Below, piece by piece: positions 46,504-58,300 of a stretch of 64,000 nucleotides of DNA. A model generated the notes under the pieces. It was not told where the DNA came from, did no database searches, and worked only from the letters and a program-made list of their open reading frames with translations. The stretch's first letter is position 1. Each line of letters opens with the position of its first letter. The DNA lies in contig JABCPU010000139.1 of NCBI GenBank assembly GCA_016800925.1, positions 1 to 64,000 on the forward strand, written 5' to 3'. Both the position numbers and the translations under genes were made by a program. Source of the DNA: Suillus spraguei (lineage: Eukaryota > Basidiomycota > Agaricomycetes > Boletales > Suillaceae).

Positions 46504-46929
46504 GGAACTAGGGTGAGGCGTTGTAATCTTTGTAAGTATATCTAATTTGGTACATGAAACGAGAAGTCCGTTCTGACGCATCATGTCCAGTGCTGCAAAT
46601 AATTCCGATTTACTTTGCAATGTAAATAAATATGTAGCTCAAATATGTAAAATCGTTGACATTAGAGTAGATGTTAGCTCACACGAATCCACCACGATGG
46701 CCCTCTGCACTGTTGCATATATGCCCCACACGATTGAATGAATATGCATAGATGGGGAAGAAGTGCAGCAGACATGCAGCCCAAAAAAGGCAGGCTGCAG
46801 CGCAATGGAAGCTGGATCGACAGCTTAATATAACTGCAAAAACGGAAAATCAGCCTGTAGTACAGCATTGTATCATAGTATTATTAGTAACCACTCACTT
46901 CACAACATCGGTGACTTAACTTGGCGCCT

Positions 46930-47531
46930 ATACATCCTTCAAAGCTTCACGCTGGATACGTCGTAGGTGCTACCTCTCCCATCATCGCGAGCGCCGACCG
47001 TAGCCCAATAACATCCAGATCTCGCGCAGGAGTGACATTCAGCGCTTTAAGCACGATTGACGAATCAACATCTGGTGGTGATATATATGGTGGGGGTTCT
47101 GGTATTGGGAAGTCCTGCTAATGATATGTTAGCATGTACAACAAGAGCGTTTTGCATAGACACGTCGATGTAGTGTCTCACGAAACTAGCTAAAAAGATG
47201 CGCACTGAACGTGACCTACCTCAGACCTCTCTAACCATCCAACAACCCACACCCATGCTTTACGTTCGTGTATCCAGTTATATTCCACACTTGGATCAAG
47301 TGTTCCGCCCCATTTTACAGCAGTAGAAAGCACTGCATCGGGATCGATTACGAGGGACACGTCTACCAAAAGTCCATGGGAGAAGAATGAGAGAAGCACA
47401 AGTGCGGTGGAAGGGTCGTACGTAAGCATCCTGTAGTGCGTGTGAGTAGATATGCGCGCATGAATAGCAGAGAACGAGGAAGAGGTGACAAAGGACTCAC
47501 CGTCCTGCAACACGAAGCTTCCGCCCCACAT
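46930..47531 (-). pseudogene. Gene H, copy b (diverged, frameshifted last exon)
   Basis: The minus strand reads LTYDPSTALVLLSFFSHGLLVDVSLVIDPDAVLSTAVKWGG...EYNWIHERKAW, then a GTGTGGGTT...CAG intron homologous to that of copy a, then DFPIPEPPPYISPPDVDSSIVLKALNVTPARDLDV. A 1-base deletion relative to copy a follows (GATGTTATTGGG against GATGTTTGTTGGG), which shifts the C-terminus. It lies upstream of SDR copy 5, as copy a lies upstream of SDR copy 2. Confidence 0.45.
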
Positions 47532-47728
47532 CGTCGTCAGTAATACAGTCCAGCATTATCACCGTAGCTGGTTCTGGCAGTGGCATCCGTTACCCGTGTG
47601 TCACTAATTGATTCCTGCTAGTGGGTGAATTCGCTATGCTGAGTTAGAAACAGGGTGAAAACCAATTCGGGCGTAATATTATTTGGCAAGACATTGCAAG
47701 TGTAACACTCGCAAACAAGGACCAAATT

Positions 47729-49914
47729 ATGGAAAGTGCTCTACTTCCAAGGTTTCTATTTAATTTCTACTTATCAGAACCTTCATCGTAAGGTAAGTCT
47801 ATTGGCCTCCTCGTGCGACTCGCGATTGTTTGAAAATTATTTTATTGACCTTCAGTTATAAATTATAATGAGTGTGCAGCTTCGGCTGCAAGAAATATAT
47901 CCTGTGAAAACAGCCGGTGAAAAAACATAGCACTAATCTGTGCCTGCGAAGCATAAGCCATGCCAAGATGCAATGGCTTCCAGGGAAGGTCTGGCTTGGA
48001 CATACTTATGTTCCACCTTGGTGAACAGTGATTGCGATGATTTAGACACGTCTTTGTATCATCGTATGTGCCCCGACAGTGAAGAATGTTCAAAACACTG
48101 ATAGGTCTCATGTTCTTGATTGTGAGTAATTTCTAAATCACTGCAGATACTCTGCAGTGGTCCACAGATCAGCACCAGATATTGCAAACACGTCTACAGA
48201 CATCAATTCATCCAATATACAATTAATTAAGCCCAAAGAGGAACTACATAAAACCTGTCGCAACCTCACGATATACAATATAACCAGATGTTTTTAACCT
48301 GTCCAAAGGCACGACTCACCATGAATTAAACATTGATGTTGCAACAACAATTTGCACAGGGACTAAGACCAGTTAAGATAAAACTAAGGAAATCGTCCAC
48401 GAATGAATGTGTGTTCTGATAAAAAAAATGGTGGTTATCGGCAGGTCTCGAACCTACACAATCCAAGAGAAACAGATTTCGATTCTGTTGACACGAGGTT
48501 AAGACCTGTTACGTTGAACTTACAAAGAAACCATCTATAAGTGAATATCAAAGTGTGTCCGGATAGAAAAAAACCTCGTCATCGGCAGGTTTCGAACCTG
48601 CACAGGGCAAGAGAAACAGATTTGGACTCTGTTGGGGGAACCACCTGGCTAAGACCAGTTACGATGATCTTCTAAAGAAACCCTCCAGGAATGAGTGGCA
48701 AAGTCTGTTCCGATAGAAAAAAATGTAGTTCATCAGGTTTCGAACTTGCATAGAACAAGAGAAACAGATTTTCATTCTGTTATGGCAACGACCAGGCTAA
48801 GACCGGTCCCGGTGAGCTTCTAAAGAAACCATCCATGAATGAATCTCAGAGGGAATATCAAGGTGCGATCGGATAGAAAAAACCTCATCGTCAGCAGGTT
48901 TCGAACCTGCACAGGCTAAGAGAAACAGATTTTGGTTCTGTCGTAGCAACCTCCTGGCTAAGACCAGTTACGGTGAGCTTTGAAAGAGACCATCAATGAG
49001 TGAATATCAAAGTATGTTTCGATAGAAAAACCTTGTCGTCGGCAGGTTTCGAACCTGCACAGTCCAAGAGGAGCAGATTTTGATTCTGTTGTAGCAACCA
49101 CCTGGCTAAGACCAGTCACGGTGAGATTCCAAAGAAACCATCCATAGATGAATGTCAAAGTGTGTTCTGGTAGGAAGCAAAACCGTAGTTCAGTAGGTTT
49201 CGAACCTGCGTAGTCCAAGACAAACAGATTTTGATTCCGTTGTGACAAGCACACTGGGCTACTGCAAGTCTTCCACTTGACGACACTGCATGAGTTGTCA
49301 ACTTATGTGGCTCCTGATCGACATGGCCCGAAAATGATGACATGGACAATAATGTTCGAATCTAAACGTCTGCGAGACAATCAAACTGCCTCGACGAGGG
49401 ACGAAGACTGAGTAATTCTAATTCGTTATCATCATCAGTAGGTTCAATATGATTGATATTACCACTCAGCATACATGAAGTTTCTAGAAACTCAGAAGGA
49501 AATCAGCAGATATTAAAAACGAGGACAATGAGACACTGTCACCACCCTAAAGGCCAGACATAGAGTATCGGAGACGGGAGTCTCGTCTTCGCACAAAACG
49601 GTGGCCACGCAGCAATCCAGGACATGGGAATTTCAGCGAAACGCGAACTTGGGCCCAAATGGCCGAGCGAACGAGCAATCGAAGAAGATTAAAGGTCAAA
49701 AGCAACAGATACAAGAAGACAACAGATTTGGATGAGGTCCCAGTGGTAAAACACGATACAACCCACTCCCTTCAATGGTAGCGTGAATAAATCTACATGA
49801 CACATTAGAATGGTCGCACAAGGTGTTAGGAGGCCAGTGGAAGCACTTACCTTACTACCAAAGTTCTAAGAAGTGGAAGCCTTGGAAGTAGAGCAGGATG
49901 GTCTGGCGTTCCAT
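47729..49914. mobile_element. Element E2: 2.19-kb E-family member with six tRNA-like units
   Basis: Ends are ATGGAAAG at 47729 and GGCGTTCCAT at 49914. They are flanked by a perfect 8-bp duplication ACCAAATT at 47721-47728 and 49915-49922. Terminal sequences match E1, E3 and E4 for about 200 bp on the left and 110 bp on the right. There is no protein-coding gene; the centre is a tandem tRNA-like array. Confidence 0.9.
48340..49262 (-). repeat. Tandem tRNA-like array in E2 (six units plus a partial)
   Basis: T-arm motifs (GGTTTCGAACCTGC on the plus strand, with variants) recur near 48444, 48586, 48735, 48886, 49044 and 49194, about 150 bp apart. On the minus strand each unit has an A-box-like TAGCCAGGTGG, an anticodon-like loop ATCAAAA closed by CAGA/TCTG, a 13-nt variable region, a paired T-arm and a T-run in most units. 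The acceptor arms do not pair well, so these are tRNA-derived rather than normal tRNA genes. If the loop is read as an anticodon, it is CAA (Leu). Confidence 0.72.
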
Positions 49915-50036
49915 ACCAAATTGACAATGTTTGTCTGAGACACAAAAATTCTCTCAATACGAAAGACACTACCAAAGTCCACATGTAATGACCGTGAGAA
50001 AGGCAATACCCTCTCGCGAGTACTTTGATTCTTGCC

Positions 50037-53000
50037 TCACTCACCCCTCGCCTGCCTCAGCACCCCCTTCGCAAGCTCTACAAACTCTCCCTCCTTCCCA
50101 ACCAGCGCAGCTTCAACTAGTCCCCACGCGTCTTCTTTTCTATGCTCTTCCACCCACCGCACATACTCCGCTTCCTGCCATCCATGTATTATATGCGGCA
50201 GCGGTAGTGGGGACCGAACAAGAATATGGTGCAGCACTACCAGCGGAGGCAGGTTCACGGCGTGTGTTAAACTTGCAAGTGAAGCGGTGTCAAGGAAGAG
50301 GAGGGGTCTGTGATAAGCGAATGAGCGCGCATCAGTCAGTATGAGGAATGGAACGAACCGCATGGCTCTGAGCATTTTGTACTCTTCCCCTGCTACTTCA
50401 AGACCGCCCTTGTTTGAAGGCCCAAGGAACGCACCCAATGCAAATTCGAGCTCCGTCATATCTGTTGTGAGCTGCAGCTTCCCGCCCTCCCCTAACGGTT
50501 TCGCGATACTGGCATGCAGCACAAAGATTCGGATGACGTATTTCACGATAGAGAGTACCCTGGGTGTTCTCTTTAGCGCGACAGGTCATGAGCGAATGTC
50601 TGAAGAGTATACCAGGACTGCGTCGCATCACTCGTAAAATTAGTAAAGATCTGCGTCTTGACGTAGTTGAGTCTATCAGTGAGGTCTTTCATGTACAAGC
50701 TTGGCCCTGCCATGCCTGCCATCGGGTCCATGGCCTTCTGCAGGTCGACCCTATGAAGCCTCGAGACGATGGAAGCGAGCTCCCTTCGTATCGCCGTCAG
50801 GAGCGGGTCAACAATGCCATCGTAAGTGCCGCGCAGTTTCTGTGCAGCGGTGTGACTTCAAGACTTGTTACTCTTCATACTTCGGAAAATAAATACCTTT
50901 ACACCAGGTCTTACAAGCGCAGCAACGCTCTCGGTGTGGTCTTCAGCTAATTTCTCTAAATTCGTCCAGCAATAATAAAGGCACGTCGCAACCTGACCAT
51001 TCAAAATTTGTTGTGGAGTTGCCATCGGCCCAAGAAGCGTTACCACTGAGCGATCCGAAGAGATCTAATTTAAACGCATGAGCTTTGTGGCACCTATTCG
51101 GAACCAAAAAAAAACTCACTAGGCTCTCGGCCCTCATCGTCGCACCATCGAGAGCCGTGCCAACGTTTCTTGCCACCGCAAGTATTAATAAAGGATCAAA
51201 CCTAGCGGAATCAAGTTCATTCATCACCGCCCGTGCAATTGCGACACCTTCGTTAGCTCCCGGAGGTGTGCGAGAGCCACCAGCGAAAGCCTGGGAAACA
51301 ACTTCATTCAAGCGGGTTGTTGAACGAGAGAGGTAGAGAGCCTCAAATGTAGAGAGAGAGCGGAGGACGAGAACAGTTTCAGGTCTGAAAAACTATGTAT
51401 GGTGTTATATTTTATGAGAAAGGGAAGACATACGATTGCTGAGATTGTGTGTAGACTGTATCGGTATGTACTGCTATTTTGGCAAAGAATTCGTGGAAAA
51501 GACGCAAGAGCTTGGGGTAACCAGAGCTAAGAGTCTGTTGAAGGAAGGTCGATCCTAGTCATGACACTTCAGTGGTGATGTACATAGCACCAATGACTTG
51601 AACAAACCTTTGGCAGCATCACGAGCGTACTTCTCGAGCGAGCGTCCCAGCGAACTCCAGAATGTAGAACTGGGTTTGTTCTCTAAAACCTTCAAATACT
51701 TAGAAGTCATGGATTCGATGCATCAATGTGCAAAGAAGGTACCTTCATTACATCGTCAAGAAATGATCTTTGAGTTGTCGAATCCTTCTTCAATTTCAGG
51801 ACCTTCTCAAGGGTATACACCTAAGACGACTGACAGTAAGTCAAAAATATGTAGAACAAATTCTCAAGTTGCGACCTTGATACAGCACGCCGCCATCTCC
51901 TCGATAAGAGACTCGAGGCGGGCCCAAAGCGCAGCTGTCCATTGCGGTGCCGTGATGTTCGTTGGCTCTGTTCGCACACGCGACTTATATAAGAGACCTT
52001 GAGAGGAAGGCACGTTTTCTTGGTAAAAGAATAGCATCAGAAAAGGAAGAATAATCTCAGTACGACATACCCTTCGAAACAACTTCCTTAGAAATACTGG
52101 AGAGATCAAACGCAGTTCGTATTCGTTCCTCGACGGCGTCACAAAGGTCTCTTGATAGGCCCTGTATGAGTGTCGGGAGTACACGTAAGTTGTACGCTGT
52201 TTGTAATGAGGATGCCAACAGTGATTGATCCTCAAGATTCAAGTTTAAGTTAACGATTTATGCCGGAATACAGAATAACAAACCAAAGTAGAAAGACCAG
52301 TTATGATCATCGATTTCATCTCATGCGTGACCTTGTATTGTGCTTCTTCAATAAATGGTATATGTGCTGCTGCTGCCTTCACAGATCGGAGGGGGATCAG
52401 GGAATCGATTGCTGGGGCAGTTCTATCGTCGGTCTCTGGTGAGTCTTTCCCAAGGGTATCTCCGGTCTCTTCAGGTCCATCCAACAAGGCACCTTGATAC
52501 GAGTGAATAACTAAAAGCTGCCTGAAAAGTAATGCAAAAGCGAACCTAGCTCTGCAATTGTTAATGCTGCCTTGCCCGGGTTGTCAAACGCGGAAAGCTC
52601 GGACATCTGAGTCTCGAGACGTCGTGAGAGCATAACGAAACGTGAGATACGTCGCAACGCATCTGAGACTTGACGAGTACGTTGAAGCCTGATAGCGCTT
52701 GTTTCCAAAGTTTTGTATGGAGAACGAATTTTGTGGCGAAGTCTAATTAGGTCACGTCGGGTTACGATGCAATAACAGGATTTAACTACTTACTTCTCCA
52801 ATGAGGAATTGATGTCATCTAGACCACGTCGAACTGATGTTAGTGATCCAGAGAGGTTGTTGACGCCCGCTGCTCGCTGAAGTAGCTCTTCATGGTGAGC
52901 GGTAACCTGCAGTCAATATGTGACCAATAGCATCTCAATGCGATGATACATTTTCGTACCAGGTTTTTGATCTGCTTGTTGGCATCCTCAATGCTTAGGT

Positions 53001-53220
53001 CCAGCTTGGATATCGCGACTGATATATCTCCTTGGCCGATTCTAAAGCTGTACCCGTACGAGGCTTTGGGTACTGCGTTTGGCGAACTTGTGGATACGGC
53101 TCGCCGGCAAGAATGGCATTGGCGTAGTCGTTAGCATCAAAGTCGGGATAGTGAACAATGAGTAGTCTAAGGTGGTTTAGAGCTAATTCACAATGTGAGA
53201 GGACAATGCTTACCGGTCAT
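50037..53220 (-). CDS. COG5: Conserved oligomeric Golgi complex subunit 5
   Basis: Minus-strand exons give PDFDANDYANAILAGEPYP, DISVAISKLDLSIEDANKQIKNLV, TAHHEELLQRAAGVNNLSGSLTSVRRGLDDINSSLEK, LRHKIRSPYKTLETSAIRLQRTRQVSDALRRISRFVMLSRRL, SVKAAAAHIPFIEEAQYKVTHEMKSMIITG, LQTAYNLRVLPTLIQGLSRDLCDAVEERI, FDPLLILAVARNVGTALDGATMRAE and the C-terminal exon FVLHASIAKPLGEGGKLQLTTDMTELEFALGAFLG...LPPLVVLHHILVRSPLPLPHIIHGWQEAEYVRWV. These match Cog5, part of the COG tethering complex for retrograde Golgi traffic. The first coding exon near 53030-53170 appears to need two single-base frame corrections. The putative start is an ATGACCG micro-exon at 53214-53220, next to a transposon remnant. Confidence 0.87.
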
Positions 53221-53258
53221 CGAGACATGGATCAAGACGAGTGGTCCCGAATTTCTTA

Positions 53259-54734
53259 CAGCAGTTTGCATAATAAGGGAGGCCGGCGGTATTTTCCAAA
53301 AAAGCGTGCATTTGTTTTCGAAAAGTAGTCCTACAAAGATCGATTTTTATCTCAACAGCGAAGCAAGCTATTGACATGGTCCAAGCGACAAAACTGATCA
53401 GAAAAATCGAACGCAGACGACCAGCGAAAAAACTAAGCGATTCGGTGAAGTTGGTGGTCACCTGCTCTCAGAGCCAACAGTCTACAACAACTTTTCTCTC
53501 CGGTCAAACGTCTCCCTTACCCCACTATGAAAGGTCACACATCGTCGCAAGAACTATGCGAAATTATCATCCGAATGCTACCACTCCTTGACACGTCTGA
53601 AATCATGGCATACACTGGTGCAAGCAAATCGACAATAGAAAGGATTGCGCGATGCTATAAATTGACTGGGAAGCCGTAGAAAGTCAGAGGGGTAAGAGTG
53701 GTAGAACTCGAATGATGGACTTGGAAGACATCGAGGTGCGTCCATATTCAATCTCTTTCTGTGCAAATTCTGACATATAAGAGTACATGCATGGCTGTTT
53801 GTCCCGCAGCTGTGATATGTATCTAGATGAGCTCCGTGATGAGATTAGCAAGGCTCGCGGGAAACACCCGTCATCGTCCACCATCTGGCGAACGCTTCAT
53901 CGCACGGGATATTCAAGGAAGAAAGTTAGTGTCTTGATTCTCGTTGACAATGATGTTTGATTGATGTGTGCAATAGATCACTCGAGAAGCAAGAGAGTGG
54001 AACCTTGATAAACGTGCTGAGTACATGTATCAGATTGGCCTCAAGTATAGACCCGACCAACTCATTTTTGTCGACGAGAGCTCCGCCGACATCTGGTGCG
54101 GAGCTGGATCCACCTGGCATTGTGGCTGCTGACGAAGTGCCAGGCTTTTTTTGGTGGAATGGGCCGTGGCCGTGGTTTAGTCTTTGAGACGACTTCCTGA
54201 CTTGAAGGATGTACCACTGGGGAGCTGTGATTGCTTTTTTGGAGGACGGCCGCGTTTACGAGGCTCCTTGACCTTGCGCACTCGTGCAGGAGCCTTTGCC
54301 ATCCTGCGAGACAATGTAGCAGACCGGGAAAAGTGAGATGTGTGTGAATTTGGTTTGTATACTAGTACTAGACACGAGACAAGTGTCCACTTCGCCGGAA
54401 CGTTCCATTCGTTCTACAGTCGTCTGCGCCTCATTGTTCTTATCAAGTTTGTATCTTACCGCTTGTCATTATCTTGCTTCGTTACTGAAATAAAAATCAA
54501 TCTTTGTAGACTGTTGGCTCTGAGAGCAGGTGACCACCAACATCACCGAATTGCTTAGTTTTTTCGCTGGTCGTCTGCGTTCGATTTTTCTGATCAGTTT
54601 TGTCGCTTGGACCATGTCAATAGCTTGCTTCGTTGTTGAGATAAAGATGGATCTTTGTAGGACTACTTTTCGAAAACAAATGCACGCTTTTTTTTGGAAA
54701 ATACCGCCGGCCTCTCTGATTATGCAAACTGCTG
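53259..54734 (+). mobile_element. Tc1/mariner-like element with about 230-bp inverted repeats, internally decayed
   Basis: The block 53259-53487 is repeated in inverted orientation at about 54503-54734, both ending in CAGCAGTTTGCATAAT-type termini. Left flank is TA; the right flank is AA, so the expected TA duplication is not clean. Between the repeats lies a broken transposase. About 300 bp after it have no coding match, so the catalytic C-terminal half is missing. Confidence 0.82.
53527..54132 (+). pseudogene. Tc1/mariner-like transposase, truncated
   Basis: Reading gives MKGHTSSQELCEIIIRMLPLL, TSEIMAYTGASKSTIERI (helix-turn-helix), then a TAG after YKLTGKP and a frame slip. It continues GKSGRTRMMDLEDIE, YLDELRDEISKARGKHPSSSTIWRTLHRTGYSRKK, REWNLDKRAEYMYQIGLKYRPDQLIFVDESSADI (first catalytic Asp in VDES). 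It ends at a stop soon after. The second Asp and the final Asp/Glu of the DDE domain are absent. Confidence 0.82.
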
Positions 54735-55335
54735 AATGTCCCATCAAAGTTCAATACATCTTCTCAAAATATTCCCACGCATATCCGAGGACCGTTCATC
54801 TTAGAGTCAAAGCTCACTAGCACTCACTAGCACTCACTGTTCGCAAACGTTCACAGCTGGCTGAACCAGCCTATACTTGGCAATTGCACACGGAATTTAT
54901 CTATATACTACTATGCTCAATGTCTAAAAATAGCACCTTGTACTATCACTATTGTGTTACCCGCTCTGGATGATTCGATAGAAGCCACACTGAGCGCTGA
55001 GCGCTTGAGCATTGGTTCTTGCTGGCTGTGCAGCAGTGCCACACACTGCAGCCCCGCGTCCTCCTGCGAGCGCAAGCGCTTACTCGTTCTTCAAATTCCA
55101 CAACCATACAGCGAGCTTTCCATAGCAAAATAGATTGAATCATCCATCCGTCCATTCTATTTTCATCACACAACAGCTGGGTTATTCCACGACTGAGTCT
55201 TCTCTCAATCTAAAAGTTTCGATTCAAATCTTCGCACGTCGTCCCTTCAGATAACTATCGTTTCTAACCGCACCTTGGAACCCAGCAAGTACTTTCAGTT
55301 GGTTCATTGCGTTTCGCATATCACAACCTTCATCA
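54735..55335. other. Intergenic, 5' of the NLR gene
   Basis: No gene. A short tandem CACTAGCACT repeat followed by CACTGTTCGC..AACGTTCAC (about 54820-54862) resembles the ends of the hAT element, and a similar piece lies near 63690-63730. Confidence 0.4.
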
Positions 55336-58300
55336 ATGAGTGACGATCAATGTCAGTATTTCCATCTCTTATTTCTCGCATGCTCTCTAACCTCTTTGAC
55401 AGTTGAAGGTACTTGGGCGAGACTATCCCAGGTCGCTGTCACGGGTGCTCAATATGACTCCCGTGAGCGCCAGCCCCACCCGAAATGTTTGCAAGGGACT
55501 CGAGTGGATCTCCTCAAATACATCCACGGATTCCTGGACAATACAGAGAAGAATCAACTCATTTGGCTGCACGGAACGGCTGGGGTTGGAAAGTCTGCCG
55601 TTGCGTTTACAGTAGCTGAAAAGATGAGAGGTCTAAAAGTGACCGAAGAGACGAATGTTGAAATGCGGCTAGCGGGGACATTCTTTTTCTCTCGCAAGCA
55701 CGCTAAACGTTGCACCACTGGATACTTCTTTGCGACGCTCGCCTATCAGCTTGCCACCAATTTTCCAAGCATCCGGCAGGATGTAAACAGAGCCATTCGC
55801 AACGATCCCGCTCTACTAGACCCAGACACACCTCTCTGCGACCAAATGGATGCTCTCTTTCTCCAACCCCTCCGGAAGCTTCAATTCAGATTGCGTGGAT
55901 GTCCGCCTTTGACATTCGTTGTCGATGCCCTTGATGAATGTACATCCGAATATGAGCTTACCGATCTCATCCTTACCCTTGCACGGGCTCTTCATCAGCC
56001 TGATCTGCCCGTGACCCACATTCTGCTCACGAGTCGCTCGGAATTGCATATCTGTAAAGCCTTTCAGAATGAAGAGGTGCGCCCGCTGGTGCACGAGATA
56101 CCAGTGAAAACTTCTGGGGAGGGCGTTGCTACCATCATCTCGCTAGACGGTGCCGATGTCGACAATGACATCTATATATATTTTCAGCATTCATTCAGAG
56201 AGCTGCAATGCCGTCATCCCGATTTCCCTCAGCCATCAGAGGGTGACCTTGCAAAGTTGGCGAGCCGAGCTGGTAGACGTTTCATCGTAGCGTCTACGAT
56301 GATGAAGTTTATTGTCGACGATGTATCCAAGGATCCCCGGGATCAGTTACAGCTGATGCTCGAACTGACGAGCGAGCTGCTAGCAGGTACGGAGGTGTAC
56401 AAGTTATACGATTGTATCCTCTCCACGTGTGCCGATCCTAAGCGGGCATACCTACACTTGTCCATTGTCACCGCGCTTATAGACCCTTTACCGCTGTCAG
56501 AAATCTCGAGACTTCTTGGCCCTGGTCAGGGCCATGATGTTGAGACGACGCTAGTGCAGCTACGGTCTGTCATGGACATCCCTACAGACAAAAGTCTCCC
56601 CGTAAATATATATCACTCGTCCATTCGCGACTATGTTTCTGACCCATCAAACTGCGGCCTCCCACAAGTACGGGATATCATATCACCTCACGCTCACACC
56701 CTACTCGCATGTTCCTCTCTCCGCTTGGTAAACGCGATTCCAAAAAGCACGGCTCTCTTGGATGCACTCTCAGAACTGAAGAAGCAAAGTGAAGCTATGC
56801 AGCATGAGGACCCTCATAGGCTAAAAGACTCACTAGCGTTCCTCGTTCAGCCACTAGAGCCACTGTCAGCTGTCCTCTGTATGCTATGGCTTCGAGGAGA
56901 TCGCACTAGAGATATACGATCTTGGCTGGAGACTGTGGACGGGCATGCCTGGCTGCAGACCCAGGAAGGACGAAACTGGCTGCAGACTCAGGCAGGACGA
57001 GACTGGCTGCAGACATGGGCAGCACATGACTGGCTGCAGACCCGGGTAGCACGAGACTGGCTGCAGACCCGGGCAGGACAAGACTGGCTGCAGACCTGGG
57101 CAGCACGAACCTGGCTGCAGACTCAGGCAGGACGAGACTGGCTGCAGACCGAGGCAGGAGAAGACTGGCTGCGGACTCGGGAAGGACGAGACTGGCTGCA
57201 GACCAGGAAGGAGAAGACTGGCTGCAGACCCAGGCAGGACGAGACTGGCTGCAGACCCAGGCAGGAGAAGACTGGCTGCAGACCTGGGCAGGAGGAGACT
57301 GGCTGCAGACCGAGGCAGGAGGAGACTGGCTGCAGACCGAGGAAGGACGACGCTGGCTGCAGACCCAGGCAGGACGACGCTGGCTGCAGACCCAGGCAGG
57401 ACGAGACTGGCTGCAGACCCAGGCAGGACGAAACTGGCTGCAGACCCGGGCAGGACGAGACTGGCTGCAGATCCCAGGAGGACGAGGCTGGCTGCAGACC
57501 CAGGCAGGACGGGACTGGCTGCAGACTCAGGGAAGACGAGACTGGCTGCAGACCCAGGCAGGTGAAGACTGGCTGCAGACTCAGGAAAGACGAGACTGGC
57601 TGCAGACCGAGGCAGGAGGAGACCGGCTGCAGACCGAGGAAGGACGACGCTGGCTGCAGACCCAGGCAGGACGACGCTGGCTGCGGACCCGGGCAGCACG
57701 AGACTGGCTGCAGACCCAGGCAGGACGAGACTGGCTGCAGACCCAGGCAGGACGAGACTGGCTGCGGACCCGGGCAGGACGAGACTGGCTGCAGACCGAG
57801 GCAGGAGAAGACTGGCTGCATACCCAGGCAGGACGAGACTGGCTGCAGACCCAGGCAGTACGAGACTGGCTGCAGACCCAGGCAGGACGAGACTGGCTGC
57901 AGACCGAGGCAGGAGAAGACTGGCTGCATACCCAGGCAGGACGAGACTGGCTGCAGACCCGGGCAGGACGAGACTGGCTGCAGACCTGGGCAGCACGAAC
58001 CTGGCTGCAGACTCAGGCAGGACGAGACTGGCTGCAGACCCAGGAAGGACGAGACTGGGTGCAGACCCGGGCGGGACGAGCTGGCTGCAGATCAAGGCGG
58101 GACGAGCCTGGCTGCAGACCCAGGCAGGACGAGACTGGCTGCAGACCCAGGCAGGACGAGACTGGCTGCAGACTCAGGCAGGACGAGACTGGCTGCAGAC
58201 CCAGGCAGGGACGAGACTGGCTGCAGACCCTGGCAGGACAAGACTGGCTGCAAACCCGGGCAGGACGAGACTGGCTGCAGACCCCAGGAGGACGAGACTG

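Noticed and set aside
48958..49254. A 98-codon minus-strand frame in the E2 array
   Set aside because: It is composed of the tRNA-like units read through; the same residues repeat with the unit and no protein family fits.
48340..49262. Regularly spaced repeats that might suggest a CRISPR array
   Set aside because: The spacing is about 150 bp, the 'spacers' are themselves repeated, and the units carry tRNA-like boxes; the genome is eukaryotic.
56884..58095. A 403-codon minus-strand open frame (LPGSAASLV repeats) opposite the NLR array
   Set aside because: It is the antisense shadow of a 27-bp repeat that lacks stops in most frames; there is no domain and no independent start context.
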